Counted from the stretch's first letter, positions 16,000 through 23,701 are shown. The stretch: DNA of 27,653 nucleotides from Candidatus Cloacimonadota bacterium (GCA_030628975.1 DAOVPZ010000002.1:1-27653); one strand, 5' to 3'. Program-made: numbers and translations. The notes: generated by a model not told the origin, from the sequence alone.

Positions 16000-16890
16000 T
16001 TAATTTTCATCCCAATTAATAATCTTTAATGAAACTTCAAATGGTAAACTTTCAAAAGCATCTGCAATTATATCACTATCAAAAGTTATAGTAGCATGAG
16101 CGCCCAAACTGGTATCACCAACAACAAATACTGAACCGGTAATATCAGAATGTGCTGTTATCTCTAATTCTCCAAAAATAACCAAAATACCTTCAAATGC
16201 CATATGAGCTGTGCATTTTAGATTTCCATTTATAATTAATATACCACTACCAGTCCAATCACTGGTAATTTTAAAATCACCATCCATCCATGTTAGGCTA
16301 TCCGGCATTGGTTCATTATTTGCAGGATTAGAAATAAAAGCATTATTACTTATTGCTTCATTTCTGACAGCTTCTTCCGACATACCAAATATTTCTTCAA
16401 AATTAAACTCTGTACTCTCAGTTACATCTCCAGTAATAACAGCTTTTGCATGTATAGTTATTGAACCACCAGATACAATTGCAGCAATAATATTTATGGG
16501 ACTCTCATCATCAAGAATAAACAAGAATGTTGCTTCACTCTCATGTTTAACAGCTTCATCAATGATATTATAAGTTACAAACGAATTAATCCGAATCGAA
16601 CCATCAGCTTCATTAGTAAACCTGATACTATCTATTGATCCATCCAAAACTTCCCAAGTAGTAAAGTCCTTTATATAACCTGTTATGCTATCACTAAATG
16701 TAACATTACCAGCCATGAGTTCTTTTATACCGTATTGCAGGGCATAATTTCCAAGAGCTCGGGCTTGTCTCTCAGCAAGATCCTGAGTAACAACTATAGG
16801 TACTTCCCCGGTATGCCTTTGAACAGAGATAAGAATTGAAGCAAGGATAGTACAAATTAAAAGAATACAAATAATTAGTAACTTGCCCAT
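16000..16890 (-). CDS. PilX/GspK-like pilus assembly protein with polymer-forming beta domain
   Basis: A 296-residue single-pass membrane protein. It starts Met-Gly-Lys followed by about 20 hydrophobic residues (LLIICILLICTILASILISV), then a helical spine (LAERQARALGNYALQYGIKEL), as in PilX/GspK minor pilins. The C-terminal half has repeated beta strands (IVSGGSITIHAKAVITGDV; SGILIINGNLKCTAHMAFEGILVIFGELEITAHSDITGSVFVVGD) typical of the bactofilin-like domain found fused to PilX-type proteins. It follows the 350-residue gene by 4 bases and shares its N-terminus pattern (MGK, hydrophobic run, then SV.R.T..VP), so the pair looks paralogous. It is probably incorporated at the pilus tip or base. 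No Glu5 is present, as in GspK. If a prepilin peptidase acts, the leader would be only Met-Gly. Confidence 0.75.
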   Translation of the reverse strand: MGKLLIICILLICTILASILISVQRHTGEVPIVVTQDLAERQARALGNYALQYGIKELMAGNVTFSDSITGYIKDFTTWEVLDGSIDSIRFTNEADGSIRINSFVTYNIIDEAVKHESEATFLFILDDESPINIIAAIVSGGSITIHAKAVITGDVTESTEFNFEEIFGMSEEAVRNEAISNNAFISNPANNEPMPDSLTWMDGDFKITSDWTGSGILIINGNLKCTAHMAFEGILVIFGELEITAHSDITGSVFVVGDTSLGAHATITFDSDIIADAFESLPFEVSLKIINWDEN

Positions 16891-16894
16891 ATAA

Positions 16895-17947
16895 TTATTT
16901 TAGGATTCTACCAACAGCCCAGTTTAAGATCTTGTCTACTCCATACAACACAGGAGGAGAACCACCACCCTCGTCATCATCATCTCCACCACCGTCATCT
17001 ACAAGGGTACCCGGTAGTGCAAGAGATACCATTACTACAAGGTCCTGTATATCAAAAGTAGAGCTCGATGTGTTTGTTGTAAAAAGCTCGAATAAGAAAA
17101 TAGTTTGATTCGGTTCTAAAACAATCAATCCAGTTTCGTCATCAATATAATCCTGCACAATCTCTTTAGCGTCTGCCTGCCTACCCCAACCTTCATAAGG
17201 TGGTACTTCGTCACCGTTGCGGAGAACAAAGCAGTTGGAGTGTGATGAATGTATTTCAAGTCTTGTCACCCACTTCCACCCCCACAATTTAAATCTCCAG
17301 CTTCTTCCTGTAATAGATATAGCAGTCTCGGCTTCGAGTGAATAAGGTATTGTATAGTATCGTGGGTTATTTCCATCATCTACATTCCCAGCGTTGTGGT
17401 CGTCATAGTCACCAAAAGGCTCAATCTCTTCGTCGCCAACATTTACTTTCATCGTTATGGGAATACCTGCCATTTCGCAGCCAATAACTGTAATCTGTGC
17501 ATCTACAGGTTCGAGAACGATAACTTCTCCGCCACTAATGTCGAAAGCACCTGAATCAACTATAGTGGTCGCATATAACAGCTTTATTTCAGCCTCGCCT
17601 TCACCATAAACTGTGTCCTGCTCGGGAGTTATCATATGTACAGAAGTATAAATATAAGCTTTAGTTGAATCACCATGATAATCAAAATCAAATGATAAAG
17701 TATCAATATAACCTCCAGCTATTACTTCATAATTAGTAAATACTTGTAGAGTATCGTCATCTACACTATTAGGTATTTTTTTAATAGCTTGGTTAAGGGA
17801 ATAAGATGCAAGATATTCAATATCATATTCTACACCTCTATCAGATAATACTTCAGGGACTTTTGGGGTAGTCCTATGAACCGATAACATTATTACAGCA
17901 AATATTGCTGCAATTAGAACGACCATTATTATTACTACTTTACCCAT
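16895..17947 (-). CDS. Membrane-anchored pseudopilin-like protein with unknown extracytoplasmic domain
   Basis: A 350-residue protein. The N-terminus MG-KVVIIMVVLIAAIFAVIMLSVHR is pilin-like: a short head, one membrane helix, and a continuing amphipathic helix to about residue 57. It parallels the next gene. The middle part (about 120-240) is beta-rich and contains many aromatic residues (SWRFKLWGWKWVTRLEIHSS); I do not recognise it. Near the end is an Asp/Gly-rich low-complexity stretch (about residues 317-329, DDGGGDDDDEGGG), then a hydrophobic tail VLYGVDKILNWAVGRIL. Start evidence: AAGGAAAA directly before the ATG and a sigma70-type promoter about 75 bases upstream. An acidic, perhaps calcium-binding, minor pilin is a guess based on composition. 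Confidence 0.7.
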   Translation of the reverse strand: MGKVVIIMVVLIAAIFAVIMLSVHRTTPKVPEVLSDRGVEYDIEYLASYSLNQAIKKIPNSVDDDTLQVFTNYEVIAGGYIDTLSFDFDYHGDSTKAYIYTSVHMITPEQDTVYGEGEAEIKLLYATTIVDSGAFDISGGEVIVLEPVDAQITVIGCEMAGIPITMKVNVGDEEIEPFGDYDDHNAGNVDDGNNPRYYTIPYSLEAETAISITGRSWRFKLWGWKWVTRLEIHSSHSNCFVLRNGDEVPPYEGWGRQADAKEIVQDYIDDETGLIVLEPNQTIFLFELFTTNTSSSTFDIQDLVVMVSLALPGTLVDDGGGDDDDEGGGSPPVLYGVDKILNWAVGRILK

Positions 17948-18024
17948 TTTTCCTTACTTCTTAAGGATTTTTTTAAATCTTAATTAGTTAGATTTTAATT
18001 AATTAAAATATATGCATTTTACTA

Positions 18025-18052
18025 ATTAAAGAAATCATAAAAATATTGTCAA
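18025..18052 (-). promoter_or_regulatory. Sigma70-type promoter for the PilX-like gene pair
   Basis: On the minus strand, TTGACA (18052-18047) is followed after 16 bases by TTTAAT (18030-18025), a 6/6 and a 5/6 match. It lies about 75 bases upstream of the ATG at 17947. The leader between them contains a small AAATCT/AGATTT inverted repeat. Confidence 0.5.
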
Positions 18053-18132
18053 TTATTTAATTTCATTTGAAAAATACCTTGCCACAGACCTGCCCGCTGC
18101 TTAGATTTGGCAGGCGGGGATAATTTATATTT

Positions 18133-18235
18133 TCCCGATTTTAATCGGGATCCCGTTTAACGGGACTTTTTTGATTATTCTTTGTTTCAGCCGCTGCATA
18201 TAATTTTCATGTTCCTTAGTCCGCCAGTTGGCGGA
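18133..18235. repeat. Palindromes between two pseudopilin units
   Basis: Two palindromes sit side by side: TCCCGATT-TT-AATCGGGA (18133-18150) and TCCCGTT-T-AACGGGA (18151-18165), followed on the plus strand by CTTTTTT. TCCGCCA-GT-TGGCGGA lies at 18220-18235. They occupy the 347-base gap after the 183-residue gene and could end its transcript, though the T-run is on the other strand. A GC-rich word, CCTGCCCGC...GGCAGGCGGGG, lies at 18089-18119. No gene is seen in 17948-18294. Confidence 0.65.
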
Positions 18236-18294
18236 TGTATGTTTCATACTTATATTAGATTTCATCATTTGTTCTTAGATAATGAATATCAATT

Positions 18295-18846
18295 CTAATC
18301 TAAATACAAATTCTTAAAATACTTCCAGAAGGTTATTCTGTGTTTATATTTTCTAATATTTATACCTCCTCGTAAAGAAGCATAAAAAAATTCCATCTCA
18401 CTTTTGACAGAGCGGATATTAGCCAATACAGATGTAGTATTACCATCTGCATCATAATAAGTAAACCTTAAACTATTAGATAAATAAAAAGGTCCAAGTT
18501 CCGTAACTCCATTTCGTTTAAGCTGAAATGGATAACCTTTATCAGGGATACTATCTCCTTGAACTACTGATAATGTAGAGAAAGTAGAATCACCAAGACT
18601 TAATTTTGCTCGAAATGCAAAACTATCAGGAGCAGCTGCTATTATTGCTGTGGTATCGACACCAAAGCCAACCTTAGCTAAGTAGGATTCTAAAATTGAG
18701 GTTACATGGTCAGAAATATCAAAGAGATTTACATACATTTGAATGTCTAAACCCATAGCTTGGATATTATATTGAGCACTAATCATTGATAAAAGTAATA
18801 TTGTTCCAATGACCGTTGCCCCAAGTACATCTAATAAACTAACCAT
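18295..18846 (-). CDS. Pseudopilin-like protein with pilin-type Asp5 and no leader
   Basis: A 183-residue protein. The start VSLLDVLGATVIGTILLLSM, after Met1, aligns with the mature N-terminus of type IV pilins (FTLIELLVVIAIIG): Asp falls at pilin position 5 if only Met is removed. An in-frame TAA two codons upstream of the ATG rules out a longer leader. The helix continues through SAQYNIQAMGLDIQMYVNLFDIS. The C-terminal half is beta-rich, ending in VKSEMEFFYASLRGG and a basic tail. Size and layout resemble PilW/GspJ minor pilins, but the assignment is structural rather than by clear family motif. It starts 10 bases after the preceding pseudopilin gene and is the last gene before a palindrome-rich gap. 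Confidence 0.65.
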   Translation of the reverse strand: MVSLLDVLGATVIGTILLLSMISAQYNIQAMGLDIQMYVNLFDISDHVTSILESYLAKVGFGVDTTAIIAAAPDSFAFRAKLSLGDSTFSTLSVVQGDSIPDKGYPFQLKRNGVTELGPFYLSNSLRFTYYDADGNTTSVLANIRSVKSEMEFFYASLRGGINIRKYKHRITFWKYFKNLYLD

Positions 18847-18856
18847 AGGTTATTCT

Positions 18857-19288
18857 CTATAATCTAAGGTCAAGAATAGGAGGCGGGGTAATTGGGTTAT
18901 CAGTAGTACCAATCCATAATGTATCTGAACCTAATGGATTATCACACCAAATTCTTATATCTATCTTTTGATATAGTGTGTCCGGAGATAATGTTCCACC
19001 TGAGGAATCACAATAACTTGACTGAATATTTATATTATAAACAATAGTGTAAACTGTATCTACTGTATTAAAGTTAGAATAATTTACCTGTAAGGAATCA
19101 AATTTGTCATAATCGCCTAAAATTTCAGAGCTAATCTGTTGGTAATATTTATCAGCAATTTTAAGGCCCTGTAACTGATAAATTCCTTTATAAATAATGT
19201 CAAATGAATCATATAAATTACTGTAAGAAATGATTAATATAGTAGAAAACAGTACAACAGCAAAAAGGACTAAAAGCATCTGTATCAT
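18857..19288 (-). CDS. Small membrane-anchored pseudopilin-like protein
   Basis: A 143-residue protein. It begins MIQMLLVLFAVVLFSTILIISYSNLYDSF, one N-terminal membrane helix with almost no cytoplasmic part. An amphipathic helix follows (IYKGIYQLQGLKIADKYYQQISSEIL, about 35-58), then a beta-rich periplasmic domain with two Cys (SSYCDSS, IWCDNP) and a proline-rich end. There is no Gly-1/Glu5 prepilin signature, so processing by prepilin peptidase is doubtful. It lies 5 bases after pilB with a GAGGAT ribosome-binding site inside the pilB end, so it belongs to the same transcript. Its role as a minor pilin or assembly factor rests on position and shape only. Confidence 0.6.
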   Translation of the reverse strand: MIQMLLVLFAVVLFSTILIISYSNLYDSFDIIYKGIYQLQGLKIADKYYQQISSEILGDYDKFDSLQVNYSNFNTVDTVYTIVYNINIQSSYCDSSGGTLSPDTLYQKIDIRIWCDNPLGSDTLWIGTTDNPITPPPILDLRL

Positions 19289-19293
19289 TAATT

Positions 19294-21078
19294 TTAATCC
19301 TCTGTTGTGGCATAAGCCACTTCTGCAATCGAAGTAAGCCCATTACGAATCCTATCCAAGCCGGATTCACGGAGTGAGAGCATTCCTTGTTTTTCAGCAA
19401 TATTTCTAATAAGCTCTTCATCAATTTCTTCTCCAGACTGGACTATTGCTTTTCTTATCTCAGGTGTAAAAAATAGTGCTTCACAAATATTAACTCTTCC
19501 TTTATAACCCTCATTACATTTTTTACAACCTTTGCCAGCTTCAAATATTTTTTTTGAGTTTAGATCCTCCTCCGTAAGACCGAATTCAAGTGCAGCTTGA
19601 TATTTATCTTTTGATAATAATTTCCTGCAATCCGGGCATAATTTTCTTACCAATCTTTGTGCAACAATAATATTTATTGCATAAGCTAAAAGAAATGGTT
19701 CTATACCCATTTTATACAATCTTGAAATTGCACTTGGGGCATCATTTGTATGAAGAGTGGAAAATGTTAGATGTCCTGTATTTGCAAGTTTGATTGCAGT
19801 TTCAGCAGTAATTTTATCCCTTATTTCACCAACCATTACAATATCTGGATCATGTCTAAGAATGCAGCGAACTGCCTCTTCAAAGCTCATTTTATGTCCG
19901 ATTTTTAACTGGCGTGCACCTCTAATAGCATATTCTACCGGGTCTTCACAAGTAAGCACATTTTTTGAAGGATCAATTGTATGATAAAGAGCCGCCATTA
20001 AGGTAGTGCTTTTTCCACTACCAGTTGGTCCAGTAACTAATATAATACCTTTTGGTGTACTTATTGCTTTAAGAAAGTCTTGTTCTGCTTTTTTTTGGAA
20101 ACCTAACTCTTTTAGGTCAGTGATTACATTTCTATCATCTATTACTCTTATAACAGTGCTTTCAAATCTTCTTTCATATTCTGTAGATGTAACAGGTAAA
20201 ATTGAGACACGAAATCGAATCAGATTACCATCGATAAGACGTTGTGCAAAACCGTCCTGTGCTGTATCCCGCTCAAATCTATCAATACCAGTTGAACGGT
20301 CTTTCACAACAGCGGCTATGGCTTCGGGTGAAGTATTATCCTGTCTATACCATTTCTGTAGTTTACCGTCTATTCTGAAAAAGAAATCTACACTTGAACG
20401 GTGATATGGTATTATATGAATATCACTTGCCCCTTTTCTTACTGCTTCAACTAAACATGCCTCAAAAAGATTTACTAAAAGACTTTTATTTATTTCTTCA
20501 TCCAAAGCATATTCATCTACTCCAGATATAATACTTGTTTCAGTAACCTCTTCTATCTGTTCTCCAGCCTCTTCAAGAAGTTCTAAAAATTCATTCTTTT
20601 GAGGAGCAATGTTTTCAATAAGTTCTTCAATAGTTTTAAGACGACAAAAGGCAACTTCATATCTTTTGAATTCAGTATTTAAGGGGATTTTTTCTACGAT
20701 CTTATTAGTTGGGTTTGCTGCCAAAACTAATAATGTATTTCTTCGACTATAAGATATACTGTATGGTAATATTTTTTTATATAAGAGTTCTTTTTTGAAA
20801 TTTTCTGGAAATTTTGATAGTATTTCTTTTGTTTGCTTGATCTGATTTTCGTCTAATTTTTCCAGATCAATATTAATTGTGCGGAATGCATAAAGTTCAG
20901 CAATGATGCTATAAATTGTATCTTGGTCTATTTTCAAGTCAGAAATTAATATCTCTTCTAATCTTCTTGGATTATCAGGATCCTCTTCAGCTTGAATCAT
21001 AAATGCTTTATCGAGCATATCTTTATTAATTATTTCTTTTTCAGCTAATAATTTTCCTAATCTTGATTTTCCTATCAT
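19294..21078 (-). CDS. pilB: PilB/GspE-family pilus assembly or secretion ATPase
   Basis: The cytoplasmic ATPase that drives pilin polymerisation. An N-terminal MshEN/GspE-N region (RLGKLLAEKEIINKDMLDKA, residues 6-25, continuing to about 155) precedes a PAS-like N2 domain (ASDIHI, about 217-222) and a complete RecA core. That core has Walker A GPTGSGKSTT (350-359), Asp box LTCEDPVEY, Walker B DPDIVMVGEIRD (410-421) and His box TGHLTFSTLHTNDA. The zinc-binding CPDC (481/484) and CKKC (518/521) are present, with GYKGRVNICEAL after. Length (594) is normal. Compared with the window's PilT, all catalytic boxes are canonical. No ribosome-binding site is seen before the ATG: a TTGACA/TATTTT promoter sits so close that the mRNA may be leaderless. 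Two pseudopilin-like genes follow at once. Confidence 0.93.
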   Translation of the reverse strand: MIGKSRLGKLLAEKEIINKDMLDKAFMIQAEEDPDNPRRLEEILISDLKIDQDTIYSIIAELYAFRTINIDLEKLDENQIKQTKEILSKFPENFKKELLYKKILPYSISYSRRNTLLVLAANPTNKIVEKIPLNTEFKRYEVAFCRLKTIEELIENIAPQKNEFLELLEEAGEQIEEVTETSIISGVDEYALDEEINKSLLVNLFEACLVEAVRKGASDIHIIPYHRSSVDFFFRIDGKLQKWYRQDNTSPEAIAAVVKDRSTGIDRFERDTAQDGFAQRLIDGNLIRFRVSILPVTSTEYERRFESTVIRVIDDRNVITDLKELGFQKKAEQDFLKAISTPKGIILVTGPTGSGKSTTLMAALYHTIDPSKNVLTCEDPVEYAIRGARQLKIGHKMSFEEAVRCILRHDPDIVMVGEIRDKITAETAIKLANTGHLTFSTLHTNDAPSAISRLYKMGIEPFLLAYAINIIVAQRLVRKLCPDCRKLLSKDKYQAALEFGLTEEDLNSKKIFEAGKGCKKCNEGYKGRVNICEALFFTPEIRKAIVQSGEEIDEELIRNIAEKQGMLSLRESGLDRIRNGLTSIAEVAYATTED

Positions 21079-21084
21079 AATATT

Positions 21085-21114
21085 AAAATAGCTATTATTG
21101 TTTTATCTTGTCAA
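21085..21114 (-). promoter_or_regulatory. Promoter for pilB, probably giving a leaderless mRNA
   Basis: TTGACA (21114-21109), an 18-base spacer, then TATTTT (21090-21085). The -10 box ends six bases before the ATG, so transcription would start at or next to the start codon. The sequence AATATT between them has no ribosome-binding site. Confidence 0.5.
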
Positions 21115-21224
21115 TGTTTATTTTATTCTCACAAACAATAATGAGTCCACTCTAAAAAGTCATATTAGTATAATAATAAACCTTTGAAACGGTTATTTAT
21201 GGACGCGGTTTTGGTTAACTCACA

Positions 21225-21315
21225 TCCTCAATTTAATTGAGGATAAGTTGTGGGTTTCTCGTCCCGATTTATCGGGAGAAAGTTGCAACTGTTTCAATCC
21301 CCAATTTAATTGGGG
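21225..21315. repeat. Cluster of three palindromes between pilC and pilB
   Basis: TCCTCAAT-TTA-ATTGAGGA (21225-21243), TCCCGAT-TT-ATCGGGA (21262-21277) and CCCCAAT-TTA-ATTGGGG (21299-21315). The arms differ but each is perfectly self-complementary around an AT-rich core. The 390-base gap (21079-21468) holds no gene besides the pilB promoter region. Confidence 0.7.
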
Positions 21316-21468
21316 TTTATCTAATTTAGAAGAAATTTTAGAATATTCCACCGTTACCACTTTTTATAGTAAACACATTATTGTTTTATAATTTTTTATT
21401 TGAAGATAGATTTTTTCAAACTTAAAATTTGCCAATTTAATTTTCTTCATTATCAATTATCACTTATT

Positions 21469-22809
21469 TTAAATTCCTGGCTCAGGGGATACCATAGCAA
21501 TTTCTGCTGAAACAATTGTTAATGCAGTAATTGCAATACCAATAAAGAGTCCAATGAAAGTCTGAATTGATTGAATAATATTTTCCATTTTGTATACTGT
21601 TTCTTTTTCATAAAAAGCTGCGATTTGTTGAGCTGATACGAGGATATTACCAGTTTCAGCACCTGTTTTCAATCTATTTAAAGCTGTTGTTGTAAATACA
21701 TCAGATTCAGCTAAAGCTGGAACTAAGGCCATACCTTCTTTTAGCATAAGTGGAATGGCAATTTCCTTAACGCCCTTTTCCATATAAGTATTTCTACATG
21801 CCTCAGCAGATGCAGTTAATGCTTCAATATTAGCCTCTGCTCCAGAATAGATAGCAGAAAAAACTCTAAAAAAGATTTCTATACTCGATTTATGTAGAAG
21901 ATGTCCGATTACAGGCAATTTAATAAGAAATCTATCCCTCCAAACCCTTCCTTTGGCTGTTCTCCACCACATAACGACTAAAAAAGCAGGCACAGCAATC
22001 ATAAGAAACATCCACCACCAGTTTGCACCAAAATAATCACTTATTTTTAATGTAAAGGCTGTCATGGGTGGAATTTTTACACCCATTTCTACAAAAATTC
22101 TAGCAGTTGCTGGAAATATTGAGACAACATAGTATCCCACAGCAAGTATTGTGGCAATGATCATAATCATTGGTGTTAATATAGCTTTCTTAAGGCTTTT
22201 TTTATACTCCAGGTCGCGTTCCATAAACTTCGAGGTTGCATCATATACCTCTGCCATATTTCCACTTTTAGTTGCAAGACCGAGCATATATGCAGGGAAC
22301 TTTCCAAAAACATCTTTAAAGCGTGCAAAAACTTCTGTACCCTCTTTTCCGGATTTTAACTGGCTTTCAATCTTTTTCAGGGTTTCTTTTAATGTAGGAT
22401 TAGTTTCCTCCTCTGCTAACATACGAAGAATTTTATCATAAGTCATCTTTTCCTTGAGCAGGAATGAACTCAGATTTACAAACATCAAGATACTTTGAAA
22501 TGGAGGTTTTGGATGAAAATCCAACAAAGCTGGTTCTATCTTTGCATCTCTATAACCAATTTTAGCTAATGCTTTTGATACTTCTTCTTTGGTAAATGCA
22601 GTTTGTTTTCCTTTTATTTTTTTTCCTTTTTTAAGTTTTACAGTATATAAGAAGGTCTTTTTGGGAAGTATCACATTTATCTTAATTCTATGTTTTGTTG
22701 CTATTTGTTTAATTAGTTGTTTTGCTTTAGATTTATTATGGGCTAAGACAACACCCTGGACAGGTTTGTTGTTGAATGTAACACCCCGATAACGAAATTC
22801 TTTTTGCAT
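21469..22809 (-). CDS. pilC: PilC/GspF-family inner-membrane platform protein
   Basis: The polytopic inner-membrane protein that couples the assembly ATPases to the pilus. At 446 residues it has the usual two GspF repeats (about 105-235 and 310-435) with three to four membrane helices (ILTPMIMIIATILAVGYYVVSIF; WWWMFLMIAVPAFLVVMWW; IQTFIGLFIGIAITALTIVSAEIAM). The first repeat shows FKDVFGKFPAYMLGLATKSGNMAEVYDATSKFMERDLEYKKSLKKAI. The second shows FFRVFSAIYSGAEANIEALTASAEACRN, ALAESDVFTTTALNRLKTGAETGNI and FYEKETVYKMENI. An N-terminal segment (1-95) is specific to this type of PilC. A TTGACA lies 27 bases upstream of the ATG (22842-22837), but its -10 is poor and no ribosome-binding site is obvious. 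Confidence 0.93.
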   Translation of the reverse strand: MQKEFRYRGVTFNNKPVQGVVLAHNKSKAKQLIKQIATKHRIKINVILPKKTFLYTVKLKKGKKIKGKQTAFTKEEVSKALAKIGYRDAKIEPALLDFHPKPPFQSILMFVNLSSFLLKEKMTYDKILRMLAEEETNPTLKETLKKIESQLKSGKEGTEVFARFKDVFGKFPAYMLGLATKSGNMAEVYDATSKFMERDLEYKKSLKKAILTPMIMIIATILAVGYYVVSIFPATARIFVEMGVKIPPMTAFTLKISDYFGANWWWMFLMIAVPAFLVVMWWRTAKGRVWRDRFLIKLPVIGHLLHKSSIEIFFRVFSAIYSGAEANIEALTASAEACRNTYMEKGVKEIAIPLMLKEGMALVPALAESDVFTTTALNRLKTGAETGNILVSAQQIAAFYEKETVYKMENIIQSIQTFIGLFIGIAITALTIVSAEIAMVSPEPGI

Positions 22810-22860
22810 TTTTACTTACTTTCTATTAACCTCGGTTGTCAAGGTTTCCCAATGCATTCT

Positions 22861-22938
22861 CCCTTCGCAGTAGCAGTGCTACTGCTACGCCTGTCCGCCG
22901 TCCCGATGAAATCGAGATGGAAGGCGGGAAGAACGGGT
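22861..22938. repeat. Dispersed GC-richer repeat, inverted relative to the 15.8 kb copy
   Basis: CCCTTCGCAGTAGCAGTGCT begins a nested palindrome (GCAGTAGCAGTGCTACTGC) that is the reverse complement of the CGTAGC...GCGAAGGG element at 15831-15858 and 23934-23958. GGAAGGCGGGAAGAACGGGT (about 22919-22938) is the inverted match of the word at about 15802-15822. The 313-base gap 22810-23122 has no gene. Confidence 0.6.
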
Positions 22939-22954
22939 CGGGATGACTAAACTA

Positions 22955-22996
22955 TGCTGGTTCAGATTTGTCCGTCAGCTGACGGATGAACCAGCA
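22955..22996. repeat. Nested perfect hairpin between pilin and pilC genes
   Basis: TGCTGGTTCA (22955-22964) and TGAACCAGCA (22987-22996) are exact inverted repeats that enclose the perfect 16-bp palindrome TCCGTCAGCTGACGGA (22971-22986). Related TCCG(C/T)CA...TG(G/A)CGGA words occur at 18220 and, degenerate, at 24067. It could reinforce termination after the pilin gene or be a mobile repeat. Confidence 0.65.
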
Positions 22997-23056
22997 ATGA
23001 GGAATATTAGGTGTAATATTAAAATTGAACCAGAGTTTGTTATGTCGTTTGGGTGG

Positions 23057-23090
23057 AAAAAATGGGAGGTGCATGCATCTCCCATTTTTT
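23057..23090 (-). terminator. Terminator after the pilin gene, usable in both directions
   Basis: AAAAAATGGGAG (23057-23068) pairs perfectly with CTCCCATTTTTT (23079-23090), and the stem extends inward through a G-T, T-A and G-C pair. The minus-strand RNA ends in a run of six U. It lies 32 bases after the pilin stop codon, so the pilin is probably made from a short single-gene mRNA. Confidence 0.8.
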
Positions 23091-23122
23091 TAATCTTTAG
23101 AAAAGGAAATTCTTATATACTA

Positions 23123-23518
23123 TTAAATTTCTAAAGTACAACCACTTAATGCAGTGGCAGCCTCAGGAATTGAAATTTTAGATGCAGCGTCATTATTTGC
23201 TGTAATTGTGCATGTACCAGCTACTGCTGTAGCAAGAGTGTATGCTGCATTGTCGGTTGTGTTTGGGTTAGCCGCCCAACCTATCCATGTTGCTATTGAG
23301 GCTGCATCAGTAATTATAATATCAGCAGCACCACCACCCATATGTGCTGGGGTTGCAAGCCAGGCAAGTACCTGTGATGCGTAAGCTGTTAGATCCGCAG
23401 TTATGGCTTGTAATTCTGCACCTGCTCTTTGAGTAGCAAACATTTGCATACCCACAGCTACAGCCACACCTACGATAATCACGCTCAATAAAATGAGCAG
23501 TATTTGTTGCATTCCCAT
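23123..23518 (-). CDS. Small pilin-like protein, likely the major pilin
   Basis: A 131-residue protein. It opens MG-MQQILLILLSVIIVGVAVAV and continues as a helix (GMQMFATQRAGAELQAITADLTAYASQVLAWLATPA), then GGG and a small Ala/Thr-rich domain with two Cys (103 and 127) placed like the C-terminal disulfide of type IV pilins. The prepilin Gly-1 is present after a single Met, but position 5 is Leu rather than Glu. It is richer in G+C and Ala than neighbouring genes, which fits a highly expressed protein. An AGGAGG ribosome-binding site lies just upstream. The gene stands alone between a sigma54 promoter and a strong terminator, beside an NtrC-type regulator, the standard layout for a major pilin (compare pilA with PilS/PilR). 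Major-pilin status is inference. Confidence 0.75.
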   Translation of the reverse strand: MGMQQILLILLSVIIVGVAVAVGMQMFATQRAGAELQAITADLTAYASQVLAWLATPAHMGGGAADIIITDAASIATWIGWAANPNTTDNAAYTLATAVAGTCTITANNDAASKISIPEAATALSGCTLEI

Positions 23519-23530
23519 TGTTATCCTCCT

Positions 23531-23576
23531 TCTCCGCGTTCGCGGGGATTATTTTTTTTCCCGTAAAAAAACGGGA
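23531..23576 (-). promoter_or_regulatory. Two hairpins in the predicted pilin mRNA leader
   Basis: TCCCGT-AAAAAA-ACGGGA (23559-23576) and a GC-rich hairpin TCTCCGCG-TT-CGCGGGGA (23531-23548) lie between the sigma54 promoter and the start codon. The second abuts the AGGAGG ribosome-binding site (23530-23525). They may stabilise the mRNA or tune translation. The first also belongs to the window's palindrome family. Confidence 0.5.
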
Positions 23577-23620
23577 CTTTTTGGGAAATCTTTCACTTCT
23601 ATTTTATAGATAATTAAAAA

Positions 23621-23636
23621 GCAATTTGTGTGCCAA
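23621..23636 (-). promoter_or_regulatory. Sigma54 (-24/-12) promoter for the pilin gene
   Basis: The minus strand reads TTGGCACACAAATTGC. The invariant GG and GC are separated by exactly 10 bases, and TGGCAC and TTGC match the consensus. The predicted start is about 12 bases on, near 23609, leaving a leader of about 90 bases before the ATG at 23518. The NtrC-family activator gene lies directly upstream. Confidence 0.85.
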
Positions 23637-23701
23637 AAGCTTAAATAAATTCAACGAAATTACTTTTCCAATATAATGAAATAATTGTGTTTAAACATTA
23701 A

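Noticed and set aside
16211..16573. Plus-strand reading frames opposite real genes (for example 120 codons here and 132 codons at 20006-20404)
   Set aside because: They are antisense shadows of the PilX-like and pilB genes, with no ribosome-binding sites and no recognisable domains.
21225..21315. A CRISPR array, suggested by spaced palindromes
   Set aside because: The palindromes differ from each other, spacing is irregular and there are no cas genes.
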